In this document: piece after piece, positions 24,191 to 35,105 of the stretch | Layout of the letters: each line of letters starts with the position of its first letter | Position numbering within the stretch: the first letter of the stretch is position 1 | Assembly (NCBI RefSeq): GCF_900113485.1 | Contig: NZ_FOPM01000024.1 | Span: 1-63,198, forward strand | DNA length: 63,198 bases | Direction: 5' to 3' | DNA from: Methylobacterium gossipiicola | GTDB taxonomy: Bacteria > Pseudomonadota > Alphaproteobacteria > Rhizobiales > Beijerinckiaceae | Translations under genes and position numbers: made by a program | The notes under the pieces: generated by a model | Database searches by the model: none | What the model was told of the DNA's origin: nothing | What the model saw: only the letters and a program-made list of their open reading frames with translations

Positions 24191-24422
24191 CGGGCGCCTT
24201 GGCTTGCGGGCGCGCGCCCAGGCGAACACGGCGTCCCATCGGGGCTGCCATGAGCGGGCGCGAGCGGCGTGGATTGTCGTTAGGCTTCGCGTCTACACGC
24301 CGCCGTTCGGTTTTGGAAGGGCGCAGCGTCGGCCCTGGGGACGCCCAGGCATGAACCGTGCCCGGACGGACGAAAGTTCCCTGTGAACATCGTGTCCCCG
24401 GTCCGAGCGTCGCTTTTCCCGC

Positions 24423-24800
24423 TCACATCCCGGCGTAGAGCGCGGCCACGGCCCGGTCGATGGAAAGTGTGAACACCCCGAAGGCCACGACGGCCGCGGC
24501 GGCGAACTCGAGGGTCGCGTTGGGGAGGGTCTGGCTGCGGCGCAGGATTTCACGGCCGAAGAACAGGCTCACCCATGCAACGGTGAGGAGGACGGGCAGG
24601 ACAAACAGGAACGACAACGTGCTCTCGATCCGGTCGAGGCCGGCGGCGGGATCGATGAGCGGACGGATATTGCGCACCCACGGGGCGTAGCAGGCCGCGG
24701 TGAGCGTCGTCATCCAAGACAGGCCGACGGCGACACCGAAGTGAAAGGTGAACAGGCGGTGCAGGCGCGAGAAATCGTCGCGCGCGTCGTCGAACGTCAT
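24423..24800 (-). CDS. Small membrane protein between carA and carB
   Basis: A 125-residue protein with a polar N-terminus (MTFDDARDDFSRLHRLFTFHF) and three hydrophobic segments, near GVAVGLSWMTTLTAACYAPW, LSFLFVLPVLLTVAWVSLFF and FAAAAVVAFGVFTLSI. I recognise no family. It lies on the same strand as carA and carB and between them, 167 bases after carA and 232 bases before carB, so it may be carried on a car transcript. Coding potential is supported by the hydrophobic pattern and normal high-GC codon use; function is unknown. Confidence 0.66.
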   Translation of the reverse strand: MTFDDARDDFSRLHRLFTFHFGVAVGLSWMTTLTAACYAPWVRNIRPLIDPAAGLDRIESTLSFLFVLPVLLTVAWVSLFFGREILRRSQTLPNATLEFAAAAVVAFGVFTLSIDRAVAALYAGM

Positions 24801-24967
24801 GTGGATATCCCCGAAAGCATCCTTGAGGGGCGCCGGAACGCCGTCCCGAACGCGCCGCCAACGGGCTTGGGGATGCCGGGAAATGCCGGACTTTTTGTGA
24901 CCCGCCCCGGCCCCAATCGGGGCGGGGACGGGGCGAAAGCGCGGAGACCGCGCCGGGTTTCCCGCTG

Positions 24968-26227
24968 TCAGTCGAGAACGGCGTGGATCGTCTCGGGCTT
25001 GCCGGCGCGCATGAGGGCGACGAAGCGCTCGAACAGGTAGTGGCTGTCGCGCGGCCCCGGCGAAGCCTCGGGGTGGTGCTGAACGGAGAAGGCCGGGCGG
25101 TCCGTGAGCGTCAGGCCGCAATTCGAACCGTCGAACAGGGAGATGTGGGTCTCCACCGCCGTCTCGGGCAGGCTCGCCGGATCGACGGCGAAGCCGTGGT
25201 TCATCGACACGATCTCGACCTTGCCGGTGGTCTTGTCCTTCACCGGATGGTTGGCGCCGTGGTGGCCCTGCGCCATCTTCACCGTGCGGCCGCCGAGGGC
25301 CAGGCCCATGAGCTGGTGCCCGAGGCAGATGCCGAAGGTCGGCACCTTCTCGGCGAGCAGCTCGCGAATCACCGGCACAGCGTATTCCCCCGTGGCCGCC
25401 GGATCGCCGGGACCGTTGGAAAGGAAGACGCCGTCGGGCTTCATCGCCATGATCTCGGCCGCGCTCGTGGTGGCCGGCACCACGGTGACGTCGCAGCCGG
25501 CTTCCGCGAGCAGGCGCAGGATGTTGCGCTTCACACCGTAATCGATGGCCACCACCCGCAGCCCCTCGCCGGCGGGGCGGTTGCCGTAGCCGGTCTTGAC
25601 GCCCCACGTCGTCTCGGACCACGCCGACTGCGTCCGGCTGGTCACCGGCGGCACGAGGTCGAGCCCCTCCATCGGGGCGAGCGCCGCGGCGCGGGCCTTG
25701 AGGGCATCGCGATCGAACGTACCGTCCGGGCTGTGAGCGATGACGGCGTTGGGCATGCCGTGGTCGCGGATGAGGGCGGTGAGCGCCCGCGTGTCGACCC
25801 CGGTGATGCCCACGATGCCGCGCGCCTCGAGCCAGGCGTCGAGGTGGCTCGACGAGCGCCAGGACGACGGGTTCGTGACCGCCGAGGCGATGACGGCGCC
25901 ACGCACGCCCGAGGCCGGAGCGGCGTCGAGGCTTTCGAGATCCTCGTCGTTGGTGCCGGTGTTGCCGATATGTGGGAACGTGAAGGTGACGATCTGGCCG
26001 GCATAGGACGGATCGGTGAGGATTTCCTGATACCCCGTCATCGCCGTGTTGAAACAGACCTCGCCGTCGGCCGCGCCAGTCCGGCCGATGCCGAAGCCTT
26101 CGAGGATGGTGCCGTCGGCGAGCACCAGCAGGGCGGTGGCGACGGGCTCGGCCCAAGGAGCAGGGTGCGGGGCGGACTGGCTCGCGGGGCGGGCGGCGCG
26201 CGCGCGGGCGCCTTCATCTTGCAGCAT
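24968..26227 (-). CDS. carA: Carbamoyl-phosphate synthase small (glutaminase) subunit
   Basis: CarA hydrolyses glutamine and channels ammonia to CarB. The 419-residue protein has the N-terminal CPSase domain (LADGTILEGFGIG...EVCFNTAMTGYQEILTDPSY) and a class I glutamine amidotransferase domain with the nucleophile Cys in FGICLGHQL and the HHPE motif near the C-terminus. The ATG at 26227 is preferred over one 63 bases upstream because the added residues are not conserved. It is divergent from yqeY, with 198 bases between starts. Confidence 0.95.
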   Translation of the reverse strand: MLQDEGARARAARPASQSAPHPAPWAEPVATALLVLADGTILEGFGIGRTGAADGEVCFNTAMTGYQEILTDPSYAGQIVTFTFPHIGNTGTNDEDLESLDAAPASGVRGAVIASAVTNPSSWRSSSHLDAWLEARGIVGITGVDTRALTALIRDHGMPNAVIAHSPDGTFDRDALKARAAALAPMEGLDLVPPVTSRTQSAWSETTWGVKTGYGNRPAGEGLRVVAIDYGVKRNILRLLAEAGCDVTVVPATTSAAEIMAMKPDGVFLSNGPGDPAATGEYAVPVIRELLAEKVPTFGICLGHQLMGLALGGRTVKMAQGHHGANHPVKDKTTGKVEIVSMNHGFAVDPASLPETAVETHISLFDGSNCGLTLTDRPAFSVQHHPEASPGPRDSHYLFERFVALMRAGKPETIHAVLD

Positions 26228-26425
26228 CGGCGTGATCTCGCTTATGTCCGGCCGAACCCGGCGCCGCGACACGGCGATGCCGTGCGACACGGCGCACGCG
26301 GGTGGCTTGTCGTGCGGCGCTCATACCGAGCGGGCGGCGATGGGGTCAATGTGGCTCCGGCGCCCGTCCGGCTCAAGACGCGCGACCCACTCAGCAATTC
26401 ACAGACCAGTCTTCAGGAGAGTCCC

Positions 26426-26887
26426 ATGCTGCGCGCCCGCCTCACCACCGAGATGAAAGAGGCCATGAAGGCCGGCGACAAGGCCAAGCTCGCCACCGTG
26501 CGGATGATCCAGGCCGCCTTGAAGGACAAGGACATCGAGGCGCGCGGCCTCGGCAAGGAGCAGCTGTCCGAGGAGGACATCCTCGCCCTCCTTCAGAAGA
26601 TGATCAAGCAACGCAACGAATCGGCCGGTGTCTACGACCAGGGCGGCCGCCCCGAACTCGCCGAGAACGAGCGCGCCGAAGCGACCATCATCGCCGGCTA
26701 CCTGCCGCAGCAGATGGACGAGGCCGAGACCCGCGCGGCCATCGAAGCCGCCGTCGCGGAAACCGGTGCCGCCGGCCCGAAGGATATGGGCAAGGTCATC
26801 GCCGCCCTGAAGGCCGCGTATGCGGGCCGGATGGATTTCGGCAAGGCGAGCGGCTTGGTTAAGGATGTGCTCAACGCCAAGGCATAA
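26426..26887 (+). CDS. GatB/YqeY domain protein
   Basis: A 153-residue YqeY-family protein, related to the C-terminal tRNA-recognition domain of the amidotransferase subunit GatB. It has the two expected parts: an N-terminal helical domain (MLRARLTTEMKEAMKAGDKA, with MIQAALKDKDIEARG) and a C-terminal GatB-like domain ending in FGKASGLVKDVLNAKA. AGGAG precedes the ATG by 6 bases. It lies upstream of dnaG-rpoD, where yqeY is usually found in alphaproteobacteria, but here a chemoreceptor gene intervenes. Its molecular role is not settled. Confidence 0.9.
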   Translation: MLRARLTTEMKEAMKAGDKAKLATVRMIQAALKDKDIEARGLGKEQLSEEDILALLQKMIKQRNESAGVYDQGGRPELAENERAEATIIAGYLPQQMDEAETRAAIEAAVAETGAAGPKDMGKVIAALKAAYAGRMDFGKASGLVKDVLNAKA

Positions 26888-26898
26888 TGCCGCCCGAC

Positions 26899-26937
26899 AC
26901 ACCGCGCGCGAACGGCATCGTCGGACGCGCGCGGTGT
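26899..26937 (+). terminator. Strong hairpin after yqeY, possible terminator
   Basis: A perfect 12-bp inverted repeat (ACACCGCGCGCG at 26899-26910, CGCGCGCGGTGT at 26926-26937) with a 15-base loop lies 11 bases after the yqeY stop. It lacks a following T-run, so intrinsic termination is possible but not certain; it could instead protect the 3' end of the mRNA. Confidence 0.5.
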
Positions 26938-27262
26938 TCGGCGCCCGCCCCACCGATCACGACACCCGGTCGTCACGGGAACGAGAATAAGCATTCCCTA
27001 TAAGACGCTTGAAGCCCGATCGAGCCTCCCCCTCGGCAAGCTCTTGATATATCTTACTTCACCAATACCATTTCACATGTTTGGAACGCGAAAATCATCG
27101 CACAAGAAGACCGACACACGCCGCACACATCAAATGGGGAACGACCGATTGATCATAAAATATTAATAGATTTTAATGTCCTGAGACAAGAAATATTAAC
27201 GTATTTTTAGGCGCACATTCAGCATCGTCCGCCACAATTCTCTGACAGTGCGGTCGATATCC
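26938..27262. other. AT-rich intergenic region upstream of a chemoreceptor gene
   Basis: About 325 bases with no supportable gene. The half nearest the chemoreceptor is strikingly AT-rich for this genome, with ATTGATCATAAAATATT and TTAATAGATTTTAATG tracts around 27148-27178 and AATATTAACGTATTTTTAG around 27191-27209. It presumably contains the chemoreceptor promoter; no specific sigma-factor site could be assigned with confidence. Confidence 0.5.
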
Positions 27263-29263
27263 ATGAAATTTGGCATCCGGTCCCGTCTCTACGGTGGCTT
27301 TGCGACCCTCATGGTGCTGGGGGGACTGCTCGGCGGGTTCTCGAACCTGCAACTCGGTCAATTGAGCGAGCAGAACGATCTGAAGAACCGGATCCAGCAC
27401 AATGCCCTCAACCTCTACAGCTTCAATGGCCTGACCGAACGCTTCATCGCCCAGAGCGGCGCGTTCCGCGCGAACCCGACGCCGGAGGCCACCTCGGGCA
27501 TGCAGGCCAGCCTCACCGAGATGCGGGCACTGGCGGCGGAACTCCATGATTCGGCCGTCAATCCGGAGCGCCGCGCCCTCTACGGTGAGCTTCTCGCGCA
27601 AACCGACGCCCTGTCGGCGCAGGTGCCGGTCATGATCGAACTCGGCACGCGCATCCGCGAGAACAAGGCCGGGGTGTTCACGGGCGGCGACGCCCTGACC
27701 AAGGCGGCCGCGACCCTCGCGACCCTGCTTCGCTCCGGCGACGAGGCCGCCGCCCTCGCGCCGGCGGCGGCGGAAGTCGAGCGGACCGTCCTCCTGTTCC
27801 GCGTCATGAACTGGCGCTTCCTCGCCACCCGCGATCCGAAGGGACGGGCCCTTTCGGCGACGGCGTTCACGAATGCCGAGGCCGCCGTCAACGCCCTCAA
27901 GACCGCCGACCTGACCGCCGCGCAGCGCCAGGGCCTGAAGGCCGTCGAGGAAACCATGAAGACCCTCAACGTGAGCTTCAAGGGGGCTTCGAGCGCCATC
28001 ATCGAGGGTGAGGACCTGTTCGAGCAGTCCCTCAAGGGCAGGGCGAACGCCATCCATCAGACCGGCCTGCAGGCTCGAAGCCAGCTGACGGCCGCCGTCG
28101 ACGCGATGACCGCCGAGAGCCGAAGCACCATGGGCGTGGCGCGGACCGTGCAATCGAGCCTGCTCGTCCTGCTTCTCGCCGTCGGCGCCGCCGCAGCCCT
28201 CCTCATCGCCCGCAGCATCATCGGCCAGATCGAGGGCATGACCCGGGCCATGACGCGCCTCGCGGCGGGCGAGACGGCCCTGACGGTTCCGTCGCAGGAC
28301 GCCGCCGACGAGATGGGCGAGATGGCCAAGGCCGTCGAGGTGTTTCGGCAGAACGCCGTAGCGCGCGATGCCCTGGAGGCGGATCAGGTGGCCCAGCAGA
28401 GCGCCCGCCAACGCCGCGCCGACCGCGTCGACCAACTGGTACGAAGCTTCCAGCAGAACGTCGCCGGCTCCCTCGACATCGTGTCGTCCGCCACGGCGGA
28501 ACTCGATGCCACGGCCCGGTCCATGAGCCAGGTCGCCGGCGAAACCAACAGTCAGGCCGTGGCATCGAGCGCCGCCGCCGAGGAAACTTCCGCCAACGTC
28601 CAGACCGTCGCGGCGGCGGCGGAGGAGATGGTGTCGTCGCTCCAGGAGATCGAGCGTCAGGTGATCCATTCCCGCGAGGTGGCCACGGGTGCGGCCCGCG
28701 AGGCGGAGGCGACCAACACGGCGATGGCGAGCTTGGGGACCGCCGCCAACCAGATCGGCGCGGCCGTCACCACGATCGCGGCCATCGCCAGTCAGACGAA
28801 TCTCCTGGCGCTCAACGCCACCATCGAGGCGGCGCGGGCCGGGGAGGCGGGCCGCGGCTTCGCCGTCGTCGCCGCCGAGGTGAAGGAACTGGCGAATCAG
28901 ACCGGCCGGGCCACGGAGGAGATCAGCGGACAGATCGTCGCGATCCAGGCCGGAACCGAGCGGGCCAGCGCCGCCATCCGGCAGATCGCCGACACCATCG
29001 CGACCATGAACGACATCAGCAGCATGATCGCCGAAACGGTGGTGCAGCAGACCGCCGCCACGAGCGAAATCTCGCGCAACGCCAGCGAGGCCGCCCACGG
29101 CACCCAGGACGTCTCCGCCAACGTCGCCCGGGTCCTGAACTCGGCCGACCAGACCGGCCTCGCCGCCACGCAGGTCCTGGCCGTGGCCAGCGAGGTGGCG
29201 GCCCAGTCGCGCAACGTCAAACGGGATGTCGACAGCTTCCTCGGCGAGATCCGGGCGGCGTGA
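27263..29263 (+). CDS. Methyl-accepting chemotaxis protein
   Basis: A 666-residue chemoreceptor. Membrane helix 1 is at about 10-30 and helix 2 at about 298-317; between them lies a 265-residue mostly helical periplasmic sensor domain with no family I can name. A HAMP linker follows, with the Ala- and Glu-rich methylation helices and the conserved signalling tip from about 505 ([18 protein letters not shown], then [15 protein letters not shown]). No C-terminal CheR-tethering pentapeptide is visible. No other chemotaxis gene is nearby, so it must signal through che proteins encoded elsewhere. ATG at 27263 is preferred to the GTG at 27248. Confidence 0.93.
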   Translation: MKFGIRSRLYGGFATLMVLGGLLGGFSNLQLGQLSEQNDLKNRIQHNALNLYSFNGLTERFIAQSGAFRANPTPEATSGMQASLTEMRALAAELHDSAVNPERRALYGELLAQTDALSAQVPVMIELGTRIRENKAGVFTGGDALTKAAATLATLLRSGDEAAALAPAAAEVERTVLLFRVMNWRFLATRDPKGRALSATAFTNAEAAVNALKTADLTAAQRQGLKAVEETMKTLNVSFKGASSAIIEGEDLFEQSLKGRANAIHQTGLQARSQLTAAVDAMTAESRSTMGVARTVQSSLLVLLLAVGAAAALLIARSIIGQIEGMTRAMTRLAAGETALTVPSQDAADEMGEMAKAVEVFRQNAVARDALEADQVAQQSARQRRADRVDQLVRSFQQNVAGSLDIVSSATAELDATARSMSQVAGETNSQAVASSAAAEETSANVQTVAAAAEEMVSSLQEIERQVIHSREVATGAAREAEATNTAMASLGTAANQIGAAVTTIAAIASQTNLLALNATIEAARAGEAGRGFAVVAAEVKELANQTGRATEEISGQIVAIQAGTERASAAIRQIADTIATMNDISSMIAETVVQQTAATSEISRNASEAAHGTQDVSANVARVLNSADQTGLAATQVLAVASEVAAQSRNVKRDVDSFLGEIRAA

Positions 29264-29360
29264 TCGCGTCGCGGGGACCGGAGACCGAGCCGGGCTGCGA
29301 CGCGCCCGGTTCGGGACTCCTTAAGCCTCCTGCGCTAGACTGGGCGGCCGCGGAGGTCCC

Positions 29361-31280
29361 ATGCGCTACCCGCCCCATATTCTCGAAGAGATCCGTGCCC
29401 GCCTGCCCGCCTCGGACGTGGTCGGGCGGCGCGTCCGGCTGAAGAAAGCCGGGCGCGAATGGCGCGGCCTGTCGCCGTTCAACGCCGAGAAGTCGCCGTC
29501 CTTCTACGTCAACGATCAGAAGCAGTTCTATCACTGCTTCTCGTCGGGCAAGCACGGCGACGTGTTCACCTTCCTGATGGAAACGGAGGGGTTGAGCTTT
29601 CCCGAGGCCGTCGAACGGCTGGCCTCGGAGGCGGGGGTCAGCCTGCCGACCCCGAGCGCCGACACGCGCGAAATGGAGACGAAGCGCGCCGGCGCCCTCG
29701 AGGTGATGGAGATGGCCGCCACCTTCTACGAGGCGCAGCTGACGGGCAAAGCCGGCCTCGAAGCCCGCGCCTATCTCGACCGACGCCAACTCGGCCTCGA
29801 CATCCGGGCCCGCTTCCGCCTCGGCTATGCACCGAACGACCGTTACGCCCTGCGCGATCACCTCGCCGCCAAGGACGTCTCCAAGGAGATGATGGCCGAA
29901 CTCGGCCTGCTGGTGACGGGCGACGACATCAGGGTGCCGTACGACAAGTTCCGCGACCGGGTGATGTTTCCCATCACGGATTCGCGCGGACGGGTCATCG
30001 CCTTCGGCGGCCGGGCGATGCAGAAGGATGCCAAGGCGAAGTACATGAATTCGCCCGAAACGCCGCTCTTCCACAAGGGGCAGCTGGTCTACAACCTCCA
30101 CGGCGCCCGCAAGGCCGCCCATGATCGCGGCACGATCATCGCGGTGGAGGGCTATGTCGACGTCATCGCCATGACGCTCGCCGGGCACCCCAACGCCGTG
30201 GCGGGCCTCGGCACGGCGCTGACCGAGGAGCAGATCGCCCTTCTCTGGCGCCACGGCGACGAGCCGATCCTATGCTTCGACGGCGACGGCGCCGGACAAC
30301 GCGCCGCGTTCCGGGCCCTCGACGTCGCCCTGCCGGGGTTGACCCCGGGCAAGTCCCTACGCTTCGCCATGCTGCCCGAGGGTCAGGACCCGGACGATCT
30401 TCTGCGCTCGGAGGGCAAGGCCGCCATCGACCGGGTGCTCGACGGCGCCCGCCCCCTCGTCGAGGTGCTGTGGTCGCGGGCCACCGAGGGCGCGCCCCTG
30501 GATACGCCGGAGCGCCGGGCGGGCCTCGCCAAGACCCTGCGCGAACTCGTGGGCGGCATCCGCGACGAGACAGTGCGGGGGTTTTACCGCGACGAGATCG
30601 AAGCGCGCCTGCGCGCCCTGTCACCCCAGGGGAGCCAGGGCCGACGCGGGCCGTGGGAACCGCGCCAGGGTGGCGCCGGTGGCGCCGGTCGCCCGCCCTT
30701 CCAGCGCACGCCGCGCCCCGGCGACCCGCCGCCCTCGCCGGTGTTTCACGGCAAGGCCAGCAATCACCTGGCGCAATCGGCCGGGTTCACCGGCGCCGAG
30801 GCCCTGCGAGAGGGGATGATCGTCGGCACGCTCCTCACGCATCCCGCCCTCCTCGACGACTGGGCGGACCCCTTCTCGGAACTCGACTTCGAGACCGAGG
30901 ACGCACGGGCGATCCAGGCGTTTCTCCTCGACACCGTGGCGGAAACGTCACCCGTCGACGCGGCGGTCTTGAGCGCGCGCCTGGAGCGGGCCAGATTGAC
31001 CGAGGCGGCGGAACGCGTCCGGGCCCTCGGACGCCGAAAAGACCCGAAAGCCCTTGACGTGCATGCCGATCCTATGCGTCTCGAAGACGCGTTGCGTCAG
31101 GCCGTGATCTTGCACCGGAAGTCGGGCGCGCTAAATAGCGAACTCCGCCTCGCCGAGCGGGCGCTCGCCGAGGATTTCACCGAGGCGAACTTCGCGTGGC
31201 TGTGCGACGTGAAGCAACGCATGGCCGTGGTCGCGGGCGCGGAGGAGGACGAACCGGCTGCCGAAGAGGCTGCGGGCTAG
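29361..31280 (+). CDS. dnaG: DNA primase
   Basis: DnaG lays the RNA primers for chromosome replication. The 639-residue protein has an N-terminal CHC2-type domain (1-100), the TOPRIM core (VEGYVDV with catalytic Glu263, FDGDGAG near 307) and a C-terminal DnaB-interacting helical domain separated by a Gly/Pro-rich linker (about 425-470). The zinc finger is degenerate: the usual C-H-C-C ligands are replaced so that only the Cys of YHCFSSG remains (LSPFNAEKSPSF replaces CPFH). I know similar changes in other alphaproteobacterial primases. It precedes rpoD, as in the classic macromolecular synthesis arrangement. Confidence 0.96.
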   Translation: MRYPPHILEEIRARLPASDVVGRRVRLKKAGREWRGLSPFNAEKSPSFYVNDQKQFYHCFSSGKHGDVFTFLMETEGLSFPEAVERLASEAGVSLPTPSADTREMETKRAGALEVMEMAATFYEAQLTGKAGLEARAYLDRRQLGLDIRARFRLGYAPNDRYALRDHLAAKDVSKEMMAELGLLVTGDDIRVPYDKFRDRVMFPITDSRGRVIAFGGRAMQKDAKAKYMNSPETPLFHKGQLVYNLHGARKAAHDRGTIIAVEGYVDVIAMTLAGHPNAVAGLGTALTEEQIALLWRHGDEPILCFDGDGAGQRAAFRALDVALPGLTPGKSLRFAMLPEGQDPDDLLRSEGKAAIDRVLDGARPLVEVLWSRATEGAPLDTPERRAGLAKTLRELVGGIRDETVRGFYRDEIEARLRALSPQGSQGRRGPWEPRQGGAGGAGRPPFQRTPRPGDPPPSPVFHGKASNHLAQSAGFTGAEALREGMIVGTLLTHPALLDDWADPFSELDFETEDARAIQAFLLDTVAETSPVDAAVLSARLERARLTEAAERVRALGRRKDPKALDVHADPMRLEDALRQAVILHRKSGALNSELRLAERALAEDFTEANFAWLCDVKQRMAVVAGAEEDEPAAEEAAG

Positions 31281-31507
31281 TGGCCAGGGGCGAGGCCCGA
31301 GCCGCGCGGATCGCGAGGCCACGACATTCGCGCGCCGAAAGCGGCGCATGGTTAACATTCGGTCAAGCGTCTCGCTTGCATACCGAAATCTGAGATCGAC
31401 GCGGGCGCCTTCTGGCGCTCCGCACACCATATGATTTGCAGCGTCGGCGACGCGGCGTGAGCCCCACGCTCCCCGCGCGACACGGCTACGACAACCATAG
31501 GCGGACC

Positions 31508-33505
<1,998 letters not shown>

Positions 33506-33519
33506 AGCATTCACCACCA

Positions 33520-33549
33520 CCGGTCGCGACTTCACGGGGTCGCGACCGG
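33520..33549 (+). terminator. Hairpin after rpoD, possible terminator
   Basis: A perfect 11-bp inverted repeat (CCGGTCGCGAC at 33520-33530, GTCGCGACCGG at 33539-33549) with an 8-base loop begins 14 bases after the rpoD stop. There is no T-run after it. It probably marks the rpoD mRNA end, by termination or by 3'-end protection. Confidence 0.55.
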
Positions 33550-33603
33550 CTCGCGGACGATGCCGAATACACGGCTGCCGATCCTGCGCTCAACCGAGGC
33601 TTC

Positions 33604-34854
33604 ATGCTCGATCGCGGCCCGCCCCAGTCTGCGCCCACCGCCGAAGCCGACGGCTCCGAGGCCAACGCCGTGCCGTTCGGCGCCCTGCAGCAATGCGTGG
33701 CCCTGCGAGACTGGCTGCTGAGCGAGGGTGCGCGGATGCCCAATGCCGAGGACCTGCTGTCGGGCCTCGCTGAGCGGCTCATCGACCTCGGCGTTCCGGT
33801 GGACCGGGCCACCACGGCCATCGATGCCCTGCATTCGGAGTATTCCGGCGTCGGCCGGTTCTGGACCCGCGAGACCGGCTCCACGGTGCGGCTGTTTCCC
33901 CATGGGGAAGCCTCCGACAAGGCCTATCGCGAGAGCCCGTTCCAGGCGGTCCACGAGACCGGTGAGTGGCTGATTCTCGACCTGTCCGAGACACCCGACC
34001 ACGCCTTCGCGGTGATCCCGGACCTCAAGGCCGAGGGCTACCGCCACTACATCGTGGCGCCGCTGTTCTTCACCAACGGCACCCGCAACGGCATCACCTT
34101 CGCCACCCGGTCCGAGGAGGGATTTCGCGACGAGGACGTGGCGATCCTTCGCTTCGTCATCCCGACGCTCGCAGCCGTGATGGAGATGCGCAGCATCAAC
34201 AAGCAGCTCGACCACGTGCTGCGGATCTATGTCGGCGACGAGCCGCACAAGGCGATCCTGGCGGGCTCGATCCGGCGCGGCCATGTCCAGCGCATCCGCT
34301 CGGCGATCCTGTTCGCCGACATGCGCGACTACACCAGCATCTCCGCCGAGATGACGCCGGAAGAGGCCGTGGACCTCCTCAACATCTTCTTCGACTGCCT
34401 CGTGCCCGCCATCGAGCGCGAGGGCGGCGAGGTGCTGAAGTACCTCGGTGACGGTCTCCTGGCGATTTTTCGCGAGCGCGGCGACGACCTCGGCGGGGCG
34501 GCCAAGGGGGCGCTCACGGCGGCCCAGAGCGCACTCGCGGCCCTCGACGAGGCCAACGATCTCAGGCGCTTCGCCCAGCCCGTGGCGGCCGGCATCGCGC
34601 TCCATCACGGCGAGGCCGCCTACGGCAATGTCGGCTCCGGGGCGCGCCTCGACTTCACCGTGATCGGCCGCGACGTGAACCTGGCGAGCCGGCTCGCGCG
34701 GCTGAACCGCACGCTGGGCGAGCCGCTCCTCATGTCGAAGCCCTTCGTGGACTTTCTCTGGGGCGATCCGGTCTCCCTCGGGCAGCACACCCTCGACGGG
34801 TTCACCGAGCCCATGGGCGTGTTCCGCCCCGGCCGCCCGCCCGCGGCGGCGTGA
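33604..34854 (+). CDS. Class III adenylate/guanylate cyclase domain protein
   Basis: A 416-residue cytoplasmic protein with an N-terminal sensor-like domain (about 30-215, possibly GAF-like) and a class III cyclase domain from about 232. Visible catalytic features are the first metal Asp239 in LFADMRDYTSIS, the second in KYLGDGLLAIF near 280, and the DFTVIGRDVNLASRL segment near 360 with the Asn/Arg that stabilise the transition state. Whether it makes cAMP or cGMP is not clear from sequence alone. GAGG precedes the ATG by about 5 bases. It starts 98 bases after rpoD but a hairpin separates them. Confidence 0.9.
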   Translation: MLDRGPPQSAPTAEADGSEANAVPFGALQQCVALRDWLLSEGARMPNAEDLLSGLAERLIDLGVPVDRATTAIDALHSEYSGVGRFWTRETGSTVRLFPHGEASDKAYRESPFQAVHETGEWLILDLSETPDHAFAVIPDLKAEGYRHYIVAPLFFTNGTRNGITFATRSEEGFRDEDVAILRFVIPTLAAVMEMRSINKQLDHVLRIYVGDEPHKAILAGSIRRGHVQRIRSAILFADMRDYTSISAEMTPEEAVDLLNIFFDCLVPAIEREGGEVLKYLGDGLLAIFRERGDDLGGAAKGALTAAQSALAALDEANDLRRFAQPVAAGIALHHGEAAYGNVGSGARLDFTVIGRDVNLASRLARLNRTLGEPLLMSKPFVDFLWGDPVSLGQHTLDGFTEPMGVFRPGRPPAAA

Positions 34855-34904
34855 ACTTGTGAGCCGGGTGTTGACCCCGGCGTGATCCCGGCCCACATCG
34901 GAGG

Positions 34905-35020
34905 TGTTCAAGGGAGATCCCCGGCAAGGGGCTGAGAAACCGATGAGTCGCCCGAGGCCGGGCGGCGGCGCGGAAATCCTTCGAACCTGACCCGGTTCAT
35001 ACCGGCGTAGGGATTGGACC
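34905..35020 (+). promoter_or_regulatory. TPP riboswitch (THI element)
   Basis: The conserved core of the thiamine pyrophosphate riboswitch is present: GGGGCTGAGA at 34928-34937, CCTTCGAACCTGA at 34978-34990, and CGGTTCATACCGGCGTAGGGA at 34993-35013. The variable P3a arm carries a GC-rich stem-loop (34951-34971). About 75 bases follow before the thiO ribosome binding site GGAGG (35096-35100); pairing of TTCCGCG near 35028 with CGCGGAG at the site could hide it when TPP is bound. That control by translation is my inference. A small GC hairpin at 34863-34881 precedes the riboswitch and may end the cyclase transcript. Confidence 0.95.
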
Positions 35021-35105
35021 GCCGCGTTCCGCGAGGAGCCGGCACGCTGCGTGACCGGACGCGCACTGGCCCGCCAACCCCGAGCGCCCTGTCGCGGAGG
35101 TTGCC

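Noticed and set aside
27173..29098. A 641-codon antisense frame across the chemoreceptor
   Set aside because: Mirrors the codon pattern of the chemoreceptor; no family match and no ribosome binding site.
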